From: Candidatus Acutalibacter pullistercoris | Lineage (GTDB): Bacteria > Bacillota > Clostridia > Oscillospirales > Acutalibacteraceae | Length of the DNA: 36,538 nt | Assembly: GCA_019115285.1 (NCBI GenBank) | Contig: DXDU01000108.1 | Span: forward strand, 1 to 36,538 | Direction: 5' to 3' | Shown: piece by piece, positions 35,931 to 36,538 of the stretch | Position numbering within the stretch: position 1 is the stretch's first letter | Layout of the letters: every line of letters starts with the position of its first letter | Notes under the pieces: model-generated | What the model was told of the DNA's origin: nothing | Seen by the model: the letters and a program-made list of their open reading frames with translations, nothing else | Database searches by the model: none | Program-made: the position numbers and the translations under genes

Positions 35931-36538
35931 ATTGCAGGGTGATCTTGTGGAACACCTTCTTGCCTTTGCGGACGATGATCTGCCCGTCGTGGAAATCTTC
36001 GGGGGCGAAGGCTTGGGCGATGTCGGTGACCTTCTGGTCGTCCACGGAGACGCCGCCCTGCTGCACCAGCCTGCGGCCCTCCCCTTTGGAGGGAGCCAGG
36101 CCGGCTTTCAGAAGCAGGTCCAGAATGCCGATCCTCCCGTCGGTCAGGTCCTCCTGGGAGAGCTGGGTGGTGGGCATGTTGTCGGTGTTGGCGCCGCCGC
36201 CGAACAGGGCCCGGGCGGCCTCCTGGGCCTTCTGGGCTTCCTCTTCCCCGTGGACCATCTTGGTCAGCTCAAAGGCCAGAATCTCCTTGGCCTTGTTGAG
36301 CTGGGCGCCCTCCCACTGGTCGATCTCGTCGATCTGCTCCAGGGGCAGGAAGGTGAGCATGCGCAAACACTTTTTCACGTCGGCGTCTTCCACGTTCCGC
36401 CAGTACTGGTAGAAGTCGAAGGGGCTGGTTTTCTCGGGGTCCAGCCAAACGGCGTTGCCGGCGGTCTTGCCCATCTTCTTGCCCTGGGAGTCGGTCAGCA
36501 GGGTGATGGTCATGGCGTAGGCATCCTTGCCCAGCTTG
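35929..36538 (-). CDS. tyrS: Tyrosyl-tRNA synthetase, C-terminal part (N-terminus beyond window)
   Basis: KLGKDAYAMTITLLTDSQGKKMGKTAGNAVWLD (KMSKS-like), SPFDFYQYWRNVEDADVKKCLRMLTFL, C-terminal S4 domain; frame is open to the window end. Confidence 0.95.
   Translation of the reverse strand, partial: KLGKDAYAMTITLLTDSQGKKMGKTAGNAVWLDPEKTSPFDFYQYWRNVEDADVKKCLRMLTFLPLEQIDEIDQWEGAQLNKAKEILAFELTKMVHGEEEAQKAQEAARALFGGGANTDNMPTTQLSQEDLTDGRIGILDLLLKAGLAPSKGEGRRLVQQGGVSVDDQKVTDIAQAFAPEDFHDGQIIVRKGKKVFHKITLQ

Overview
The 36.5-kb window is gene-dense, GC-rich and almost entirely chromosomal housekeeping sequence. It looks like a spore-forming Firmicute of Clostridia/Oscillospiraceae type; that placement is inferred from gene content and order (ylm/sepF-divIVA block, spoIIM-like + xerD, cwlD). 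Main blocks: (1) yggS-sepF-ylmH-divIVA-lspA-rluD-comEA-like; (2) on the minus strand, a short UvrA paralog, a Gfo/Idh/MocA oxidoreductase, pepT, a sugar-phosphate isomerase-like protein, a 6-phosphofructokinase, ppk and ppx; (3) three tRNAs (Ser-GGA, Gly-GCC, Cys-GCA) around asnS; (4) an AAC(3)-family acetyltransferase; (5) a metF / methionine synthase activation protein / truncated metH operon; (6) cwlD, radA and two tyrosine recombinases; (7) a queA-tgt-yajC-TIGR04086-type operon; (8) a lysine-riboswitch-controlled asd-dapA-dapB operon ending in a stand-alone aspartokinase-like ACT protein; (9) a partial tyrS. I found no prophage, transposon, CRISPR array or defence system. The observations most worth checking are an unannotated structured RNA candidate with its own promoter and U-tract (about 28781-28954, minus), the stand-alone ACT protein, the 13-6-13 perfect inverted repeat directly upstream of a tyrosine recombinase gene, the terminator-like hairpin that overlaps the SD of the TIGR04086-type gene, and the split methionine synthase with a Cys-rich activation protein. 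All calls are from reading the sequence; no database search or folding program was run.
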